This document shows, in pieces, positions 6,167 through 14,494 of a stretch of DNA of 15,485 bases; the stretch's first letter is position 1; each line of letters begins with the position of its first letter. The notes beneath the pieces are model-generated. The model made no database searches, was not told the DNA's origin, and saw nothing but the letters and a program-made list of their open reading frames with translations. The DNA is taken from contig CALZJY010000016.1 of the NCBI GenBank assembly GCA_945787925.1, positions 1-15,485 of the forward strand, written 5' to 3'. This DNA is from an uncultured Anaerosporobacter sp. (GTDB lineage Bacteria > Bacillota > Clostridia > Lachnospirales > Lachnospiraceae). A program made the translations under genes and the position numbers.

Positions 6167-7635
6167 GAAAGGATAAAATTACCCACAAGCTGTTTTACCG
6201 TGTATTTACCTACTTTGCAGGACTGGTACTCATCTTTGCAGGGCTGATGAGCATTATTTTCATGAAATCATATGAAAATGATAAGGATTCTTACTATGAT
6301 ACATTTTTAAAAGAACAAGTTAGTATTATTGCGGAACGAATGCAGCAGTACGTGCATAGTAGTGATTTAGATAGTTATATGGCGTATATGGAAATGCTAG
6401 AGGACACGATCAATGCGGATGTGTGGATTTTCTCCAATAAGAATGCTACGCAGCCAATGGATCGCAAGCTAGAAAACATTAATATTTCGGATAAGGAAAT
6501 GTCGAAGGACAGCAGATATGTTCGTTCTCAGGCATTTCTTGGAAAGATAGTTAGTAGAGAAGGCTTTAGCTTAATTCGAGATGAGAACGTAATCATCATT
6601 GGAGCGCCCATTTATGAGGATGATATATCACAGGACGTCATTGGGGCCGTGCTTTTATTAGCGCCGGTAGAGGCAAAGGACGAGAATACGGAGAATATTC
6701 GTGTGATGTTCGCATTTAGCGTGCTTATTGCCTTCTTAGTAGCATTTGTATTGGCAGGGGGATTTGCAAAGAGACTCTGTGGACCAATTACCCAGATTCG
6801 AAAAGTGACAAAAGAGATTGCCGATGGAAATTATAATATGCATACTGGCATACGGGAGCATAATGAAATCGGTGATCTGGCATTTAGCGTGGATGTCCTT
6901 GCTGGAAAGCTAAAGGAAAATGAAGAGGAACGGGCGAGCATCGAGCAGATGCGAAAGGATTTCTTTTCAAATATCAGTCATGAGCTTCGTACGCCGATTA
7001 CGGTAATCCGTGCGTATTTAGAAAGCCTTATGGATGGTGTAGTAAGTGAGGAAAAGGTGCCAAAGTACTATGGTCGAATGTTAGGGGAATGCACGGGGAT
7101 GCAGCGGCTGATTGAAGACTTGCTTTTATTATCGAAGATGGAGAACCCGCAATTTTCGATTTCCTTAGAGCCGGTCAATGTAGTGCAGGTATTTGAAGAC
7201 GTGATTCGAAACTTCCGTGTGATCTGTAATAAGAAGAAGATTCGAATGGAAATCGACAGTGATACGGAGTGTTGCTTTATCAGTGGAGACTATGACAGGA
7301 TTCGTCAGGTATTTCTTGCGATTTTAGACAATGCGCTAAAATTTTCTCATAAGGAGAGTACGATTTATATAAAAATTCGTACTTTGGATACTATAATAGT
7401 ATCAATTCGAGATGAAGGCAGGGGAATTGAGCAGCAAGCGCTTCAGCATATCTTCGACAAGTTTTACACACAGAAGTCAGACTGCAACCAGAATGGGTCC
7501 GGATTGGGCTTGGTCATTGCGAAAGAAGTAGTCAAAAAGCATAACGGGACGATTGAAGTTAAGAGCGAGTTGGGAGTGGGAACGGAGTTTATCCTGACAT
7601 TTCCTCAAATCAAGATTGCTGAGTGTTATGAATAA
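6163..7635 (+). CDS. Transmembrane sensor histidine kinase, partner of the response regulator
   Basis: The product is 490 residues. Membrane helices are at about 13-34 and 180-201 and enclose an extracytoplasmic sensor region of about 145 residues. HAMP follows at about 202-255, then the HisKA domain with His273 in ISHELRTPIT. The ATPase domain has the N box ILDNALKFS (Asn390), G1 box DEGRG (417-421), F box FDKFY and G2 box GSGLGL (445-450). All functional boxes are intact, so it should autophosphorylate His273 and phosphorylate Asp52 of the upstream regulator. The sensor region has no motif I recognise; its size would fit a PAS-like (sCache/PDC) fold, but that is inference. No terminator follows before the 6S RNA promoter at 7648, so some read-through into the RNA gene is possible. 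Confidence 0.95.
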   Translation: MRKDKITHKLFYRVFTYFAGLVLIFAGLMSIIFMKSYENDKDSYYDTFLKEQVSIIAERMQQYVHSSDLDSYMAYMEMLEDTINADVWIFSNKNATQPMDRKLENINISDKEMSKDSRYVRSQAFLGKIVSREGFSLIRDENVIIIGAPIYEDDISQDVIGAVLLLAPVEAKDENTENIRVMFAFSVLIAFLVAFVLAGGFAKRLCGPITQIRKVTKEIADGNYNMHTGIREHNEIGDLAFSVDVLAGKLKENEEERASIEQMRKDFFSNISHELRTPITVIRAYLESLMDGVVSEEKVPKYYGRMLGECTGMQRLIEDLLLLSKMENPQFSISLEPVNVVQVFEDVIRNFRVICNKKKIRMEIDSDTECCFISGDYDRIRQVFLAILDNALKFSHKESTIYIKIRTLDTIIVSIRDEGRGIEQQALQHIFDKFYTQKSDCNQNGSGLGLVIAKEVVKKHNGTIEVKSELGVGTEFILTFPQIKIAECYE

Positions 7636-7647
7636 GTATCAAATTAC

Positions 7648-7676
7648 TTGATTTTTGACTTAGAATATTGTATAAT
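7648..7676 (+). promoter_or_regulatory. Predicted sigma-A promoter of the 6S RNA gene
   Basis: TTGATT (7648-7653) and a perfect TATAAT (7671-7676) are separated by 17 bases. The predicted start at about 7683 coincides with the first base of the RNA's closing stem, which supports both calls. A TTGACT at 7655-7660 is only 10 bases from the -10 and is not the -35. Confidence 0.75.
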
Positions 7677-7682
7677 ATTGCT

Positions 7683-7868
7683 ATATAAATTCCTGAAATG
7701 TTCGACAACTCTTGATATTTTGAACCTACACTTACGAATAGGGATACCTATATCTACCGACTGATGTCAAGCCATCATTGCGTAGTGGAAGACAGAGGTT
7801 GGTATGCGGTAACCCACCTAGCTATAGCTAGGAGTCAAAATTCAAGAACCGGCATTTTGGGGTTATAT
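7683..7868 (+). ncRNA. ssrS: 6S RNA
   Basis: 6S RNA mimics an open promoter, binds housekeeping RNA polymerase and lowers transcription in stationary phase. The predicted RNA is about 186 bases, the usual size. The 5' end has CCTGAAATGTTCG (7692-7704) and the 3' end CCGGCATTTTGGGG (7849-7862), which resemble the conserved ends of 6S RNAs (E. coli CUGAGAUGUUCG and CGGCAUCUCGGAG). These ends form the closing stem: ATATAA (7683-7688) with TTATAT (7863-7868) and AAATG (7696-7700) with CATTT (7853-7857). A second stem pairs 7710-7723 with 7835-7847 with one bulge. An apical hairpin has TGATG-TCAAGC-CATCA. The 3' side of the bubble contains the perfect palindrome CCTAGCTATAGCTAGG, a possible small hairpin. 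No ORF fits the region. Confidence 0.85.
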
Positions 7869-7878
7869 TGGAAATGAG

Positions 7879-7910
7879 AGGCAGCAGTTTGTTGCCTTTT
7901 TTCTTTTTTT
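7879..7910 (+). terminator. Intrinsic terminator of the 6S RNA gene
   Basis: AGGCAGCA (7879-7886) pairs with TGTTGCCT (7890-7897) with one G-T wobble and a GTT loop. A long T-rich run follows to 7910. Because it lies 11 bases past the closing stem, the mature 3' end probably needs trimming. Confidence 0.85.
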
Positions 7911-7950
7911 GACAGAAAAAAGTGTCGTATCGTTATATAAGAGGAAAGAT

Positions 7951-7992
7951 ATGACAGTCAACGAAGTGTACTGTGTTCCTTCCAAAACTTAG
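7951..7992 (+). CDS. Possible 13-codon leader ORF upstream of nadE
   Basis: A short frame (ATG 7951, stop TAG 7990) encodes MTVNEVYCVPSKT. A GAGGAAAG ribosome-site-like sequence lies at 7941-7948, only two bases before the ATG. A TTGACA at 7909-7914 could start a transcript, but its -10 partner is poor (TATATA at 7934 with a 19-base spacer). ACAGT and ACTGT in the frame form a short inverted repeat. This may be chance; the nadE promoter at 8004-8032 lies downstream of it. Confidence 0.2.
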   Translation: MTVNEVYCVPSKT

Positions 7993-8003
7993 GTATAGAC
8001 TAC

Positions 8004-8032
8004 TTGTTATTTAATCAGACTATATTTATAAT
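8004..8032 (+). promoter_or_regulatory. Predicted promoter of nadE and the small downstream gene
   Basis: TTGTTA (8004-8009) and a perfect TATAAT (8027-8032) are separated by 17 bases. The start would be near 8039, leaving a leader of about 31 bases with the GGAGGG ribosome site at 8057-8062. Confidence 0.65.
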
Positions 8033-8069
8033 AAGAGTAATTTTAGTTTTACGATCGGAGGGAAAACAC

Positions 8070-10010
8070 TTGAAATACGATTTTTTAAAAGTCGCTGCAG
8101 CAACGCCTGTTGTGAAGGTAGCGGATTGTAAATACAATGCCGACCAAATCATCACTCAGATTGATGAATGCGAGCAAAAGGAAGCCAAATTAGTAGTCTT
8201 TCCAGAGCTTTGTATCACTGCGTATACATGTGGAGATCTATTTTTGCATAAACCATTACTTGATGGCGCAATGAGAGAGTTATCAAGAATTACCGCCCAT
8301 ACAAAGGGAAAGGATGTGGTCGTTGTCGTAGGGCTTCCTATGATGAAGTGTCAGAAGCTATACAACGTAGCAGCCGTACTCTACAATGGAGAAGTGTTAG
8401 CAATCGTGCCAAAGACACATATTCCGAACTATTCCGAATTCTATGAAGCAAGATACTTCCATGAAGGAAATCGTGAAGTAGAATATGTTGACATTGATGG
8501 AAAGCAAGTGCCATTTGGTACAAGCATCGTATTACGATGTACGAACATGCCATTATTCACCCTTGCAGTAGAGATTTGTGAAGACGTTTGGGTGCCAATT
8601 CCACCATCTTCTTACCATGCACAGGCCGGAGCAATGATTATTGCCAACTGTTCTGCAAGTGATGAGACGACAGGAAAGGATTCTTATCGTAGCGCCTTAG
8701 TAGAAAACCAATCGGCAAGGCTCGTTGCGGGATATATCTATACAAGCGCAGGTTCTGGCGAGTCTACCACAGATGTCGTATATAGTGGCCACAACTTGAT
8801 TTGTGAAAATGGTACGACGCTTGCGGAGTCTGGACGTTTTGTAAATGAAAACCATGTGACCTATACAGAAATGGACCTTGGCAAGTTAGAAGCGGAACGT
8901 AGACGTATGATGACTTACCGTATGGATAAGACACAAGACTATACGTTTATCTCATTTGCATTGCAATCCGTGGCAAAGGAAGTGGCGCTTACTCGTTTCG
9001 TGGACAAGGCGCCATTTGTTCCAAGCAATAAGCAAGAACGTGAAAAGAGATGCGATGAAATACTAAGCATCCAATCCAATGGTCTTAGAAAGCGTCTTGT
9101 TCACACAGGATGCAAGAGCGTGGTCATCGGTATCTCTGGCGGATTAGATTCTACCCTTGCCTTACTTGTTACGGTTCGTGCATTTGATATGATTGGTCTT
9201 GATAGAAAGAATATCGTGGCAGTTACGATGCCTTGCTTTGGTACGACAGACCGTACGTATAACAATGCCGTGAACTTAACGAAGAAATTGGGTGCGACAT
9301 TAGAAGAAATCAAGATCAATGAAGCCGTAACGATCCATTTGCGCGATATCGGACATGATATCAACGTGCATGATGTAACGTATGAGAATGCGCAGGCTCG
9401 TGAGAGAACGCAGATTCTTATGAACGTTGCGAATAAGATGGGCGGTATGGTAATCGGTACTGGCGATATGTCCGAGCTTGCACTTGGATGGGCGACATAC
9501 AATGGCGACCATATGTCCATGTATGGCGTAAACTGCTCGGTACCTAAGACATTAGTACGCTACTTAGTGGAGTATTATGCGATGACATTTACGGATCATG
9601 AACTTCGTGATATCTTGCTTGATATCCTTGCGACACCAGTAAGTCCAGAGCTTCTTCCACCAAAGGACGGAGAAATCGCTCAAAAGACAGAGGATATCGT
9701 AGGACCATACGAGTTGCATGATTTCTATCTATATTATTTAATGCGTTTTGGTTATACACCAGGGAAAATCATGCATTTAGCAGAGTATGCATTTAAAGGT
9801 GAATACGACAGACAAACGATTTATAAATGGTTAAGAACGTTCTACTGGAGATTCTTCTCCCAGCAATTCAAACGTTCTTGTCTTCCAGATGGACCAAAGG
9901 TTGGTTCCGTTGCAGTATCTCCTCGTGGAGACTTACGCATGCCAAGTGATGCAGCAGTTGCATTATGGATGGAAGAATTAGACCAAATGAAAGAAGCAGT
10001 TGAGAAGTAG
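8070..10010 (+). CDS. nadE: Glutamine-dependent NAD+ synthetase
   Basis: This cytoplasmic enzyme amidates nicotinic acid adenine dinucleotide to NAD+, using ATP and ammonia released from glutamine. The product is 646 residues, normal for the two-domain form. The N-terminal nitrilase-type glutaminase has the triad Glu46 (FPELCITAY), Lys115 (VPKTHIPNY) and Cys170 (EICEDVWVP), spaced as in known enzymes. The C-terminal synthetase has the ATP-binding loop SGGLDST at about 356-362 and GTGDMSELALGW later. The start is TTG at 8070, seven bases after GGAGGG; it gives the usual N-terminus (KYDFLKVAAATP). An upstream in-frame start at 8004 would lie inside the promoter. It is followed 12 bases later by a small gene of unknown function. 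The non-ATG start may lower translation. Confidence 0.96.
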   Translation: MKYDFLKVAAATPVVKVADCKYNADQIITQIDECEQKEAKLVVFPELCITAYTCGDLFLHKPLLDGAMRELSRITAHTKGKDVVVVVGLPMMKCQKLYNVAAVLYNGEVLAIVPKTHIPNYSEFYEARYFHEGNREVEYVDIDGKQVPFGTSIVLRCTNMPLFTLAVEICEDVWVPIPPSSYHAQAGAMIIANCSASDETTGKDSYRSALVENQSARLVAGYIYTSAGSGESTTDVVYSGHNLICENGTTLAESGRFVNENHVTYTEMDLGKLEAERRRMMTYRMDKTQDYTFISFALQSVAKEVALTRFVDKAPFVPSNKQEREKRCDEILSIQSNGLRKRLVHTGCKSVVIGISGGLDSTLALLVTVRAFDMIGLDRKNIVAVTMPCFGTTDRTYNNAVNLTKKLGATLEEIKINEAVTIHLRDIGHDINVHDVTYENAQARERTQILMNVANKMGGMVIGTGDMSELALGWATYNGDHMSMYGVNCSVPKTLVRYLVEYYAMTFTDHELRDILLDILATPVSPELLPPKDGEIAQKTEDIVGPYELHDFYLYYLMRFGYTPGKIMHLAEYAFKGEYDRQTIYKWLRTFYWRFFSQQFKRSCLPDGPKVGSVAVSPRGDLRMPSDAAVALWMEELDQMKEAVEK

Positions 10011-10022
10011 GAAGGATTTTAT

Positions 10023-10295
10023 ATGTTAGATATGGATTTAGAGGATTATTTAGAAGAGGTAAAGTTCCAAATGACGTTATGGGACTACCTAGAAGAAGAA
10101 ATGATCCTAGAATGGGAAGAGAAGGCGAGAGAATGGGTGGATACCCATGAAGATAAACGCATGATCAAAAAAGGAGAGGACGTTACGATCCTGTTCAAAA
10201 GCGAAGATATCTTTGAAGAGTTAGCACGCTTATATTACCGTGCAAAACGTGACAATACAGAGGAAGAGTACTGGAAGAAATTCAAGTTATTCTAA
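10023..10295 (+). CDS. Hypothetical 90-residue acidic protein downstream of nadE
   Basis: I do not recognise this protein. It has 90 residues, is strongly acidic (Glu/Asp-rich with Trp and Tyr scattered through it) and looks mostly helical. The N-terminal half contains the repeated-looking stretches DLEDYLEEVKF and LWDYLEEEMILEW. The middle (KKGEDVTILFKSEDIFEELARLYYRAK) could be a short strand and helix. There is no signal peptide, membrane helix, cysteine or known motif, so it should be cytoplasmic. An AGGAAGG ribosome site overlaps the nadE stop codon, and the ATG follows at 10023, so it is very likely cotranscribed and perhaps translationally coupled with nadE. The tight spacing and good ribosome site make it a real gene. 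A partner or regulator of NAD synthesis is only a guess from position. Confidence 0.8.
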   Translation: MLDMDLEDYLEEVKFQMTLWDYLEEEMILEWEEKAREWVDTHEDKRMIKKGEDVTILFKSEDIFEELARLYYRAKRDNTEEEYWKKFKLF

Positions 10296-10314
10296 GCTTT
10301 GTCCATAAGCATAC

Positions 10315-10349
10315 ACAAGAGCCCCGGCACCATGTGCCAGGGCTCTTGT
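10315..10349 (+). terminator. Strong hairpin between convergent genes, no T-run
   Basis: Arms at 10315-10329 (ACAAGAGCCCCGGCA) and 10335-10349 (TGCCAGGGCTCTTGT) pair over 15 positions with one mismatch around a 5-base loop. It lies between the end of the nadE operon and the end of the minus-strand gene. Neither strand has a clear T-tract next to the stem, so it may act as a bidirectional terminator, a transcript-end stabiliser, or both. Confidence 0.65.
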
Positions 10350-10359
10350 CATGTAGCTG

Positions 10360-10791
10360 TTATTCTGCAGCCTTTTTCAGAGTTTCCTTAATCGTATCAA
10401 GTATTTTTATTGAGGTGTATTTGCTGTCGTCTCCAATAACAATATCGTCCACTGGAACGTCCGAATATAACTGGTCTGCGATTTCCTCAAGTGCTGGTTG
10501 AACCAATGGGTACATGGTGCTTACATCTTGATCTAAATTAACAAATCTCACTGAATTGATATGATCCTGATCGACAACGACTTCTAAGTTTAAGGTGGCG
10601 TTATTCAAAGTCATTTGGGAGGTGTAGACGCCAGCTTTGTATATTGGAGCATCATTGTCAGAAGTAGAATCAGTATTCTTTGGAAGGAACATAAATACCA
10701 GGAGAAGTATTAATAGTATACCAAGCCCTACAAAGATTGCCGTGTAAATGATCTCTTTCATATGCAAGACAACAATTTTGGTTTTTGACAT
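10360..10791 (-). CDS. Small membrane-anchored protein, possibly FMN_bind-like
   Basis: The product is 143 residues. One hydrophobic segment at about 14-36 follows a short basic N-terminus, then an acidic linker (TDSTSDNDAP) and an outward-facing domain of about 95 residues. That domain starts YKAGVYTSQMTLNNATLNLEVVVDQDHINSVRFV, which resembles the opening of FMN_bind domains (a Gly-Tyr-rich strand pair, then V(x)V(x)(x)(x)(x)I). The Ser-Gly-Ala-Thr flavin-attachment motif of that family is absent; the corresponding place reads IGDDSKYTSIKI. It is therefore either a divergent non-flavinylated relative or an unrelated fold. The GGAGG ribosome site (10799-10803) is seven bases from the ATG. It is convergent with the nadE operon and divergent from addB. 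I would annotate it as membrane protein of unknown function. Confidence 0.75.
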   Translation of the reverse strand: MSKTKIVVLHMKEIIYTAIFVGLGILLILLLVFMFLPKNTDSTSDNDAPIYKAGVYTSQMTLNNATLNLEVVVDQDHINSVRFVNLDQDVSTMYPLVQPALEEIADQLYSDVPVDDIVIGDDSKYTSIKILDTIKETLKKAAE

Positions 10792-10948
10792 CTTTCATCC
10801 TCCAATTAACTTGATTCATTGACTATGTACCATCAAATGAAACATTTAAGGTTTACTCAATATAAACATATTAAAAAAGTGGATAAATTATGATTACTTT
10901 GGCATTATTTATGTCCAAGGAAAGACAAACAGGCGTTCCTTTTTTGGG

Positions 10949-10964
10949 GGACGTCCGATATAAT
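10949..10964 (+). promoter_or_regulatory. Possible -10 region for addBA next to a GGACGTCC palindrome
   Basis: A perfect TATAAT lies at 10959-10964, 35 bases before the addB ATG, but I see no good -35 at 16-18 bases upstream. The perfect 8-bp palindrome GGACGTCC (10949-10956) lies just upstream. CGTTCC (10934-10939) can also pair with GGGACG (10948-10953). These may help an activator or repressor control a weak core promoter. Confidence 0.4.
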
Positions 10965-10999
10965 AAAGGATAGGAAAGTCTTTGAGAAGGAGGGACTGT

Positions 11000-13900
11000 A
11001 TGTCATTACAACTAGTGCTTGGAAGCAGCGGCACAGGTAAGAGCCATGCCGTATATGAAGAGATCATTCGTGAGTCTATGGAGCATGAGGATACGAACTA
11101 TATCGTAATCGTACCAGAACAGTTTACGATGCAGACGCAGAAGGATTTGGTTACGATGCATCCTGACCATGGAATTTTAAATATAGATATTCTTAGTTTC
11201 CTGCGTCTTGCCTACCGTGTATTTGAAGAGACGAATACGAAGAGCCGCCTCGTGCTTGAGGATACGGGCAAGAGCATGATCTTAAGAAAGGTAATTGCAG
11301 CAAAGAAAGACGAGTTAGTGTTATTCCAGAACAATGTAAGGAAGACGGGCTTTATCAGCGAGTTAAAGTCGTTCTTATCGGAATTGTATCAGTATAGCAT
11401 TGGGCCTGAGGAGCTAGGAGCGATTACGGAAAAGGTAAAGAATAAGCCAATGCTTGCAGGAAAGCTTACGGATATGAAGCTGATTTATGAGGGGTTCAAG
11501 GAATTTTTAGCAGACAAGTATATCACAGCCGAAGAAATACTAGAGGTACTTTGTGATGTGGTAAAGGATTCGAAGACCATAAGAAACAGCGTCATTTGTT
11601 TCGATGGGTTTACGGGATTTACACCAATCCAGTACAAGCTGGTGCAGGAGCTTATGGTCCTTTGTAAGAAGGTAATTGTGACGGTGACCATCGATGAACG
11701 GGAGAAGCTTGGAAAAGGGACGGAGTATGAGCTGTTCGCTATGTCGAAGCAGTTTATCAATAAGATGTGCATGTTGGCGGAACAGGCGAATGTTCCGATT
11801 GCAAAGCATCAGTATGTAAATGCGGGACAGGTGCCATACCGCTTCCGTGAGTCCGAGGAGCTTAGGGCGTTAGAGCATAACTTATTCCGTTATCCATACA
11901 GGAAGTATGAGAAGGACTTAGAGGATGTTATGCTTCTGTTAGCAAAGGATGCGGATGAAGAGGTGGATTATACCGTAAAGGAAGTCATGCGTCTGACACA
12001 GGAATGTGGCTATCGTTATAAGGATGTGGCCATCGTTACTGGGGATATCGGGACGTATGGAACGAAGCTATACAAGGCATATACGAAGATGGGAATCCCT
12101 TGTTTCTTGGATTTGAAGAAGGATGTCTTAGGCAACCCATTGGTAAAGCTTCTTCGTTCGTTACTAGAATTAGTGAGCATGGATTTCATGTATGAGAGCA
12201 TGTTCCGCTATCTTAGAAATGATTTCGTGGATATTGCAAGCGAGGATGTGGACCGTCTAGAAAACTATGTGCTTGCAGTAGGGGTTCGCGGGTTCTCTGG
12301 TTGGAATAAGGAATGGACAAGGGTATACCGTACGAAAGGCGAATTAGACCTGGAGTATTTAAATGGGTTAAGGGAGAAGGTCGTAGGAACCCTTACTCCA
12401 TTAAGAGACAGGCTGTTAGAGAAAGAGAATACCGTGGAGGCAATCACGACGGCGTTGTACGAGTTCCTATGCGCCCATCAGATTGAAGAAAAGATCGAAG
12501 TATACAGGGAGCATTTTGAAGCAGAGGGAGAACCGCTGCTTGCGAAAGAATATAAGCAGATTTATGGCATCTTGATGGAACTGTTTGATAAGTTAGTCGA
12601 GCTATTGGGCGATGAGGTGTTAACTTGCAGGGAATATAAGGAACTATTAGACAGCGGGTTAGAAGAGGCGAAGGTAGGACTCATTCCTCCTGGCATCGAT
12701 CAGATCGTAATCGGTGATATCGAGCGTACTCGTTTAAAGGATATCAAGGCGTTGTTCTTCGTAGGGGTAAATGATGGAATTATCCCAAAGGCAAACAATG
12801 CAGGCGGTATCATTTCCGATATGGAACGTGAGCTGTTAGTGGCAAACGATATGGAAATGGCACCGACGAGAAGGCAGAACGGCTATACGGAACAATTTTA
12901 TCTCTACCTCAACCTGACAAAGCCGACGAACAAGCTATATGTATCGTATAGCAAGGTCGGAGTGAATGGAAAGTCCATCCGGCCATCCTACCTGATTTCC
13001 AAATTAAAGGCAGTGTTCCCAGCATTAAAGGAGCAAGACCTTTCCCTTCATCAATACGAGGATACGATTCAGGCAGTGCTTGGCGCAGATAAGGGCTTAG
13101 AGTATATGATCCATGGGCTTAGGGACTATAAGGAAGCAATGCCAGCCCTTTGGAAGGAAGTCTTTGCTTGGTATAAGAAGCAGGAAGAATATGCAGATTT
13201 AGTAGAACTTCTGATTGAAGGGGCATGTTATGAAAAGCAGGAACTTTCCATCAGCCGTGCGGTGGCGAAGGCGTTATATGGGGAAGAGCTTTCGAATAGC
13301 GTGACCAGATTAGAGAAGTATGCGGCTTGCGCCTATGCCCATTTCCTTATGTATGGGCTTCGCATCGAGAAGCGAAAGGAATATGAAATCAGCGTGCCGG
13401 ATATCGGTACGATCTTCCATAATACGATGGAGTTATTTGCGAAGAAGCTTCATGCTAGCAAGTATACATGGAAGGACATTCCCGAGGAGCTTCGATTTGA
13501 ACTTGTCCACCAATGCGTAGAAGAGGCGGCGAAGGACTTCAATAACACCGTGCTGCTAAGTTCCAAGCGAAATGAATATATGATTCGCAGGGTAGAGCGA
13601 ATTACGAACCGTACGGTATGGGCGCTTTGCGAACATGTAAAGAGTGGGAAGTTCGAACCGAAGGGATTTGAGTTACAGTTCTCCCGTCTTGACCAGGTAT
13701 CCAGTATCAACGTGCCATTAGACGATGGAAGCACGATGTATTTACAAGGTCGGATTGACCGGGTGGATACGATGGAGGATGAAAAGAATGTCTATCTTCG
13801 TGTCGTTGATTATAAGACGGGAACCACATCCATCAATATGGCGAAGATGTATCATGGATTACAACTACAGCTAGTCGTATATCTGAATGCGGCTATGGAG

Positions 13901-14494
13901 TTAGAACAAAAGCAAGAGCCAGAGAAGTTAGTCATTCCAGCAGGAATCTTCTATTATAATATCGACGATCCACTAGTGGATAAGAAAATTGACAAGTTCC
14001 GTGCAAAGGATGCGGGAAGGCAAGAGCATAGCAAGGAATGGGAAGAAGAAATACACGATGACCTGTTAAAAGAATTAAAGCTAGATGGCTTGGTAAATGA
14101 CTTAGAACAGGTAGTCCTTGGGATGGATACGTCCTTAGGTGATGAGGAAGCCCATATCAAGCCAAGTACGAAGTCCAAGGTAATTCCGGTAGAGACGACG
14201 AAGGACCGTCAGTTCTCGAAGCGTTCTAGTACGATCAACAATGGGGCATTCCATGAGATGTGTTCTTATGTAATGGACAAGGTAAAGGAATATGGAAATG
14301 AGATCATTGACGGCTGTATCAAGCTAGAGCCATATAAGATGGGTACCCAGACGGCTTGTGATTATTGCGATTATAAGGGAATCTGTGGTTTTGATCAAAA
14401 GCTGCCAGGCTCTGATTACCGTAAGCTAATCAAATATAAGGCAGACGAAGTATTTAAGTTATTACAAGAAGACAAGGAGGAAGAGGATGAGTAG
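11000..14494 (+). CDS. addB: ATP-dependent helicase/nuclease subunit B
   Basis: AddB works with AddA to resect double-strand DNA breaks to a Chi site and load RecA. The product is 1164 residues, close to B. subtilis AddB. The N-terminus has a Walker A motif GSSGTGKS (8-15). The C-terminal nuclease domain shows LQGRIDRVD and then VVDYKTG, with Asp937 and Lys939 as likely catalytic residues, followed by QLQLVVYL. The iron-sulfur cluster cysteines are Cys777 and Cys1120, Cys1123 and Cys1129 (CDYCDYKGIC), matching the four-cysteine pattern of the family. An in-frame TTG at 10982 overlaps the ribosome-site region; the ATG at 11000 follows AAGGAGGG (10987-10994) and is chosen. The stop lies 8 bases inside addA, so the subunits are coupled. 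Confidence 0.95.
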   Translation: MSLQLVLGSSGTGKSHAVYEEIIRESMEHEDTNYIVIVPEQFTMQTQKDLVTMHPDHGILNIDILSFLRLAYRVFEETNTKSRLVLEDTGKSMILRKVIAAKKDELVLFQNNVRKTGFISELKSFLSELYQYSIGPEELGAITEKVKNKPMLAGKLTDMKLIYEGFKEFLADKYITAEEILEVLCDVVKDSKTIRNSVICFDGFTGFTPIQYKLVQELMVLCKKVIVTVTIDEREKLGKGTEYELFAMSKQFINKMCMLAEQANVPIAKHQYVNAGQVPYRFRESEELRALEHNLFRYPYRKYEKDLEDVMLLLAKDADEEVDYTVKEVMRLTQECGYRYKDVAIVTGDIGTYGTKLYKAYTKMGIPCFLDLKKDVLGNPLVKLLRSLLELVSMDFMYESMFRYLRNDFVDIASEDVDRLENYVLAVGVRGFSGWNKEWTRVYRTKGELDLEYLNGLREKVVGTLTPLRDRLLEKENTVEAITTALYEFLCAHQIEEKIEVYREHFEAEGEPLLAKEYKQIYGILMELFDKLVELLGDEVLTCREYKELLDSGLEEAKVGLIPPGIDQIVIGDIERTRLKDIKALFFVGVNDGIIPKANNAGGIISDMERELLVANDMEMAPTRRQNGYTEQFYLYLNLTKPTNKLYVSYSKVGVNGKSIRPSYLISKLKAVFPALKEQDLSLHQYEDTIQAVLGADKGLEYMIHGLRDYKEAMPALWKEVFAWYKKQEEYADLVELLIEGACYEKQELSISRAVAKALYGEELSNSVTRLEKYAACAYAHFLMYGLRIEKRKEYEISVPDIGTIFHNTMELFAKKLHASKYTWKDIPEELRFELVHQCVEEAAKDFNNTVLLSSKRNEYMIRRVERITNRTVWALCEHVKSGKFEPKGFELQFSRLDQVSSINVPLDDGSTMYLQGRIDRVDTMEDEKNVYLRVVDYKTGTTSINMAKMYHGLQLQLVVYLNAAMELEQKQEPEKLVIPAGIFYYNIDDPLVDKKIDKFRAKDAGRQEHSKEWEEEIHDDLLKELKLDGLVNDLEQVVLGMDTSLGDEEAHIKPSTKSKVIPVETTKDRQFSKRSSTINNGAFHEMCSYVMDKVKEYGNEIIDGCIKLEPYKMGTQTACDYCDYKGICGFDQKLPGSDYRKLIKYKADEVFKLLQEDKEEEDE

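Noticed and set aside
7655..7660. TTGACT as -35 of the 6S promoter
   Set aside because: It is only 10 bases from the TATAAT; TTGATT at 7648-7653 has the correct 17-base spacing.
7683..7868. A riboswitch or leader RNA controlling nadE
   Set aside because: The RNA has its own promoter and a strong terminator, ends that match 6S RNA, and a separate nadE promoter lies downstream at 8004-8032.
8004..8069. N-terminal extension of NadE from an upstream start
   Set aside because: The extra residues would be encoded by the predicted promoter itself and are not part of the family; TTG at 8070 has a well-spaced GGAGGG.
9101..9520. Minus-strand 139-codon open frame inside nadE
   Set aside because: It is antisense to the highly conserved synthetase domain of nadE, has no family resemblance and no ribosome site of note; it is a shadow frame.
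10982..10999. Upstream TTG start of addB
   Set aside because: It lies before the AAGGAGGG ribosome site that serves the ATG at 11000.
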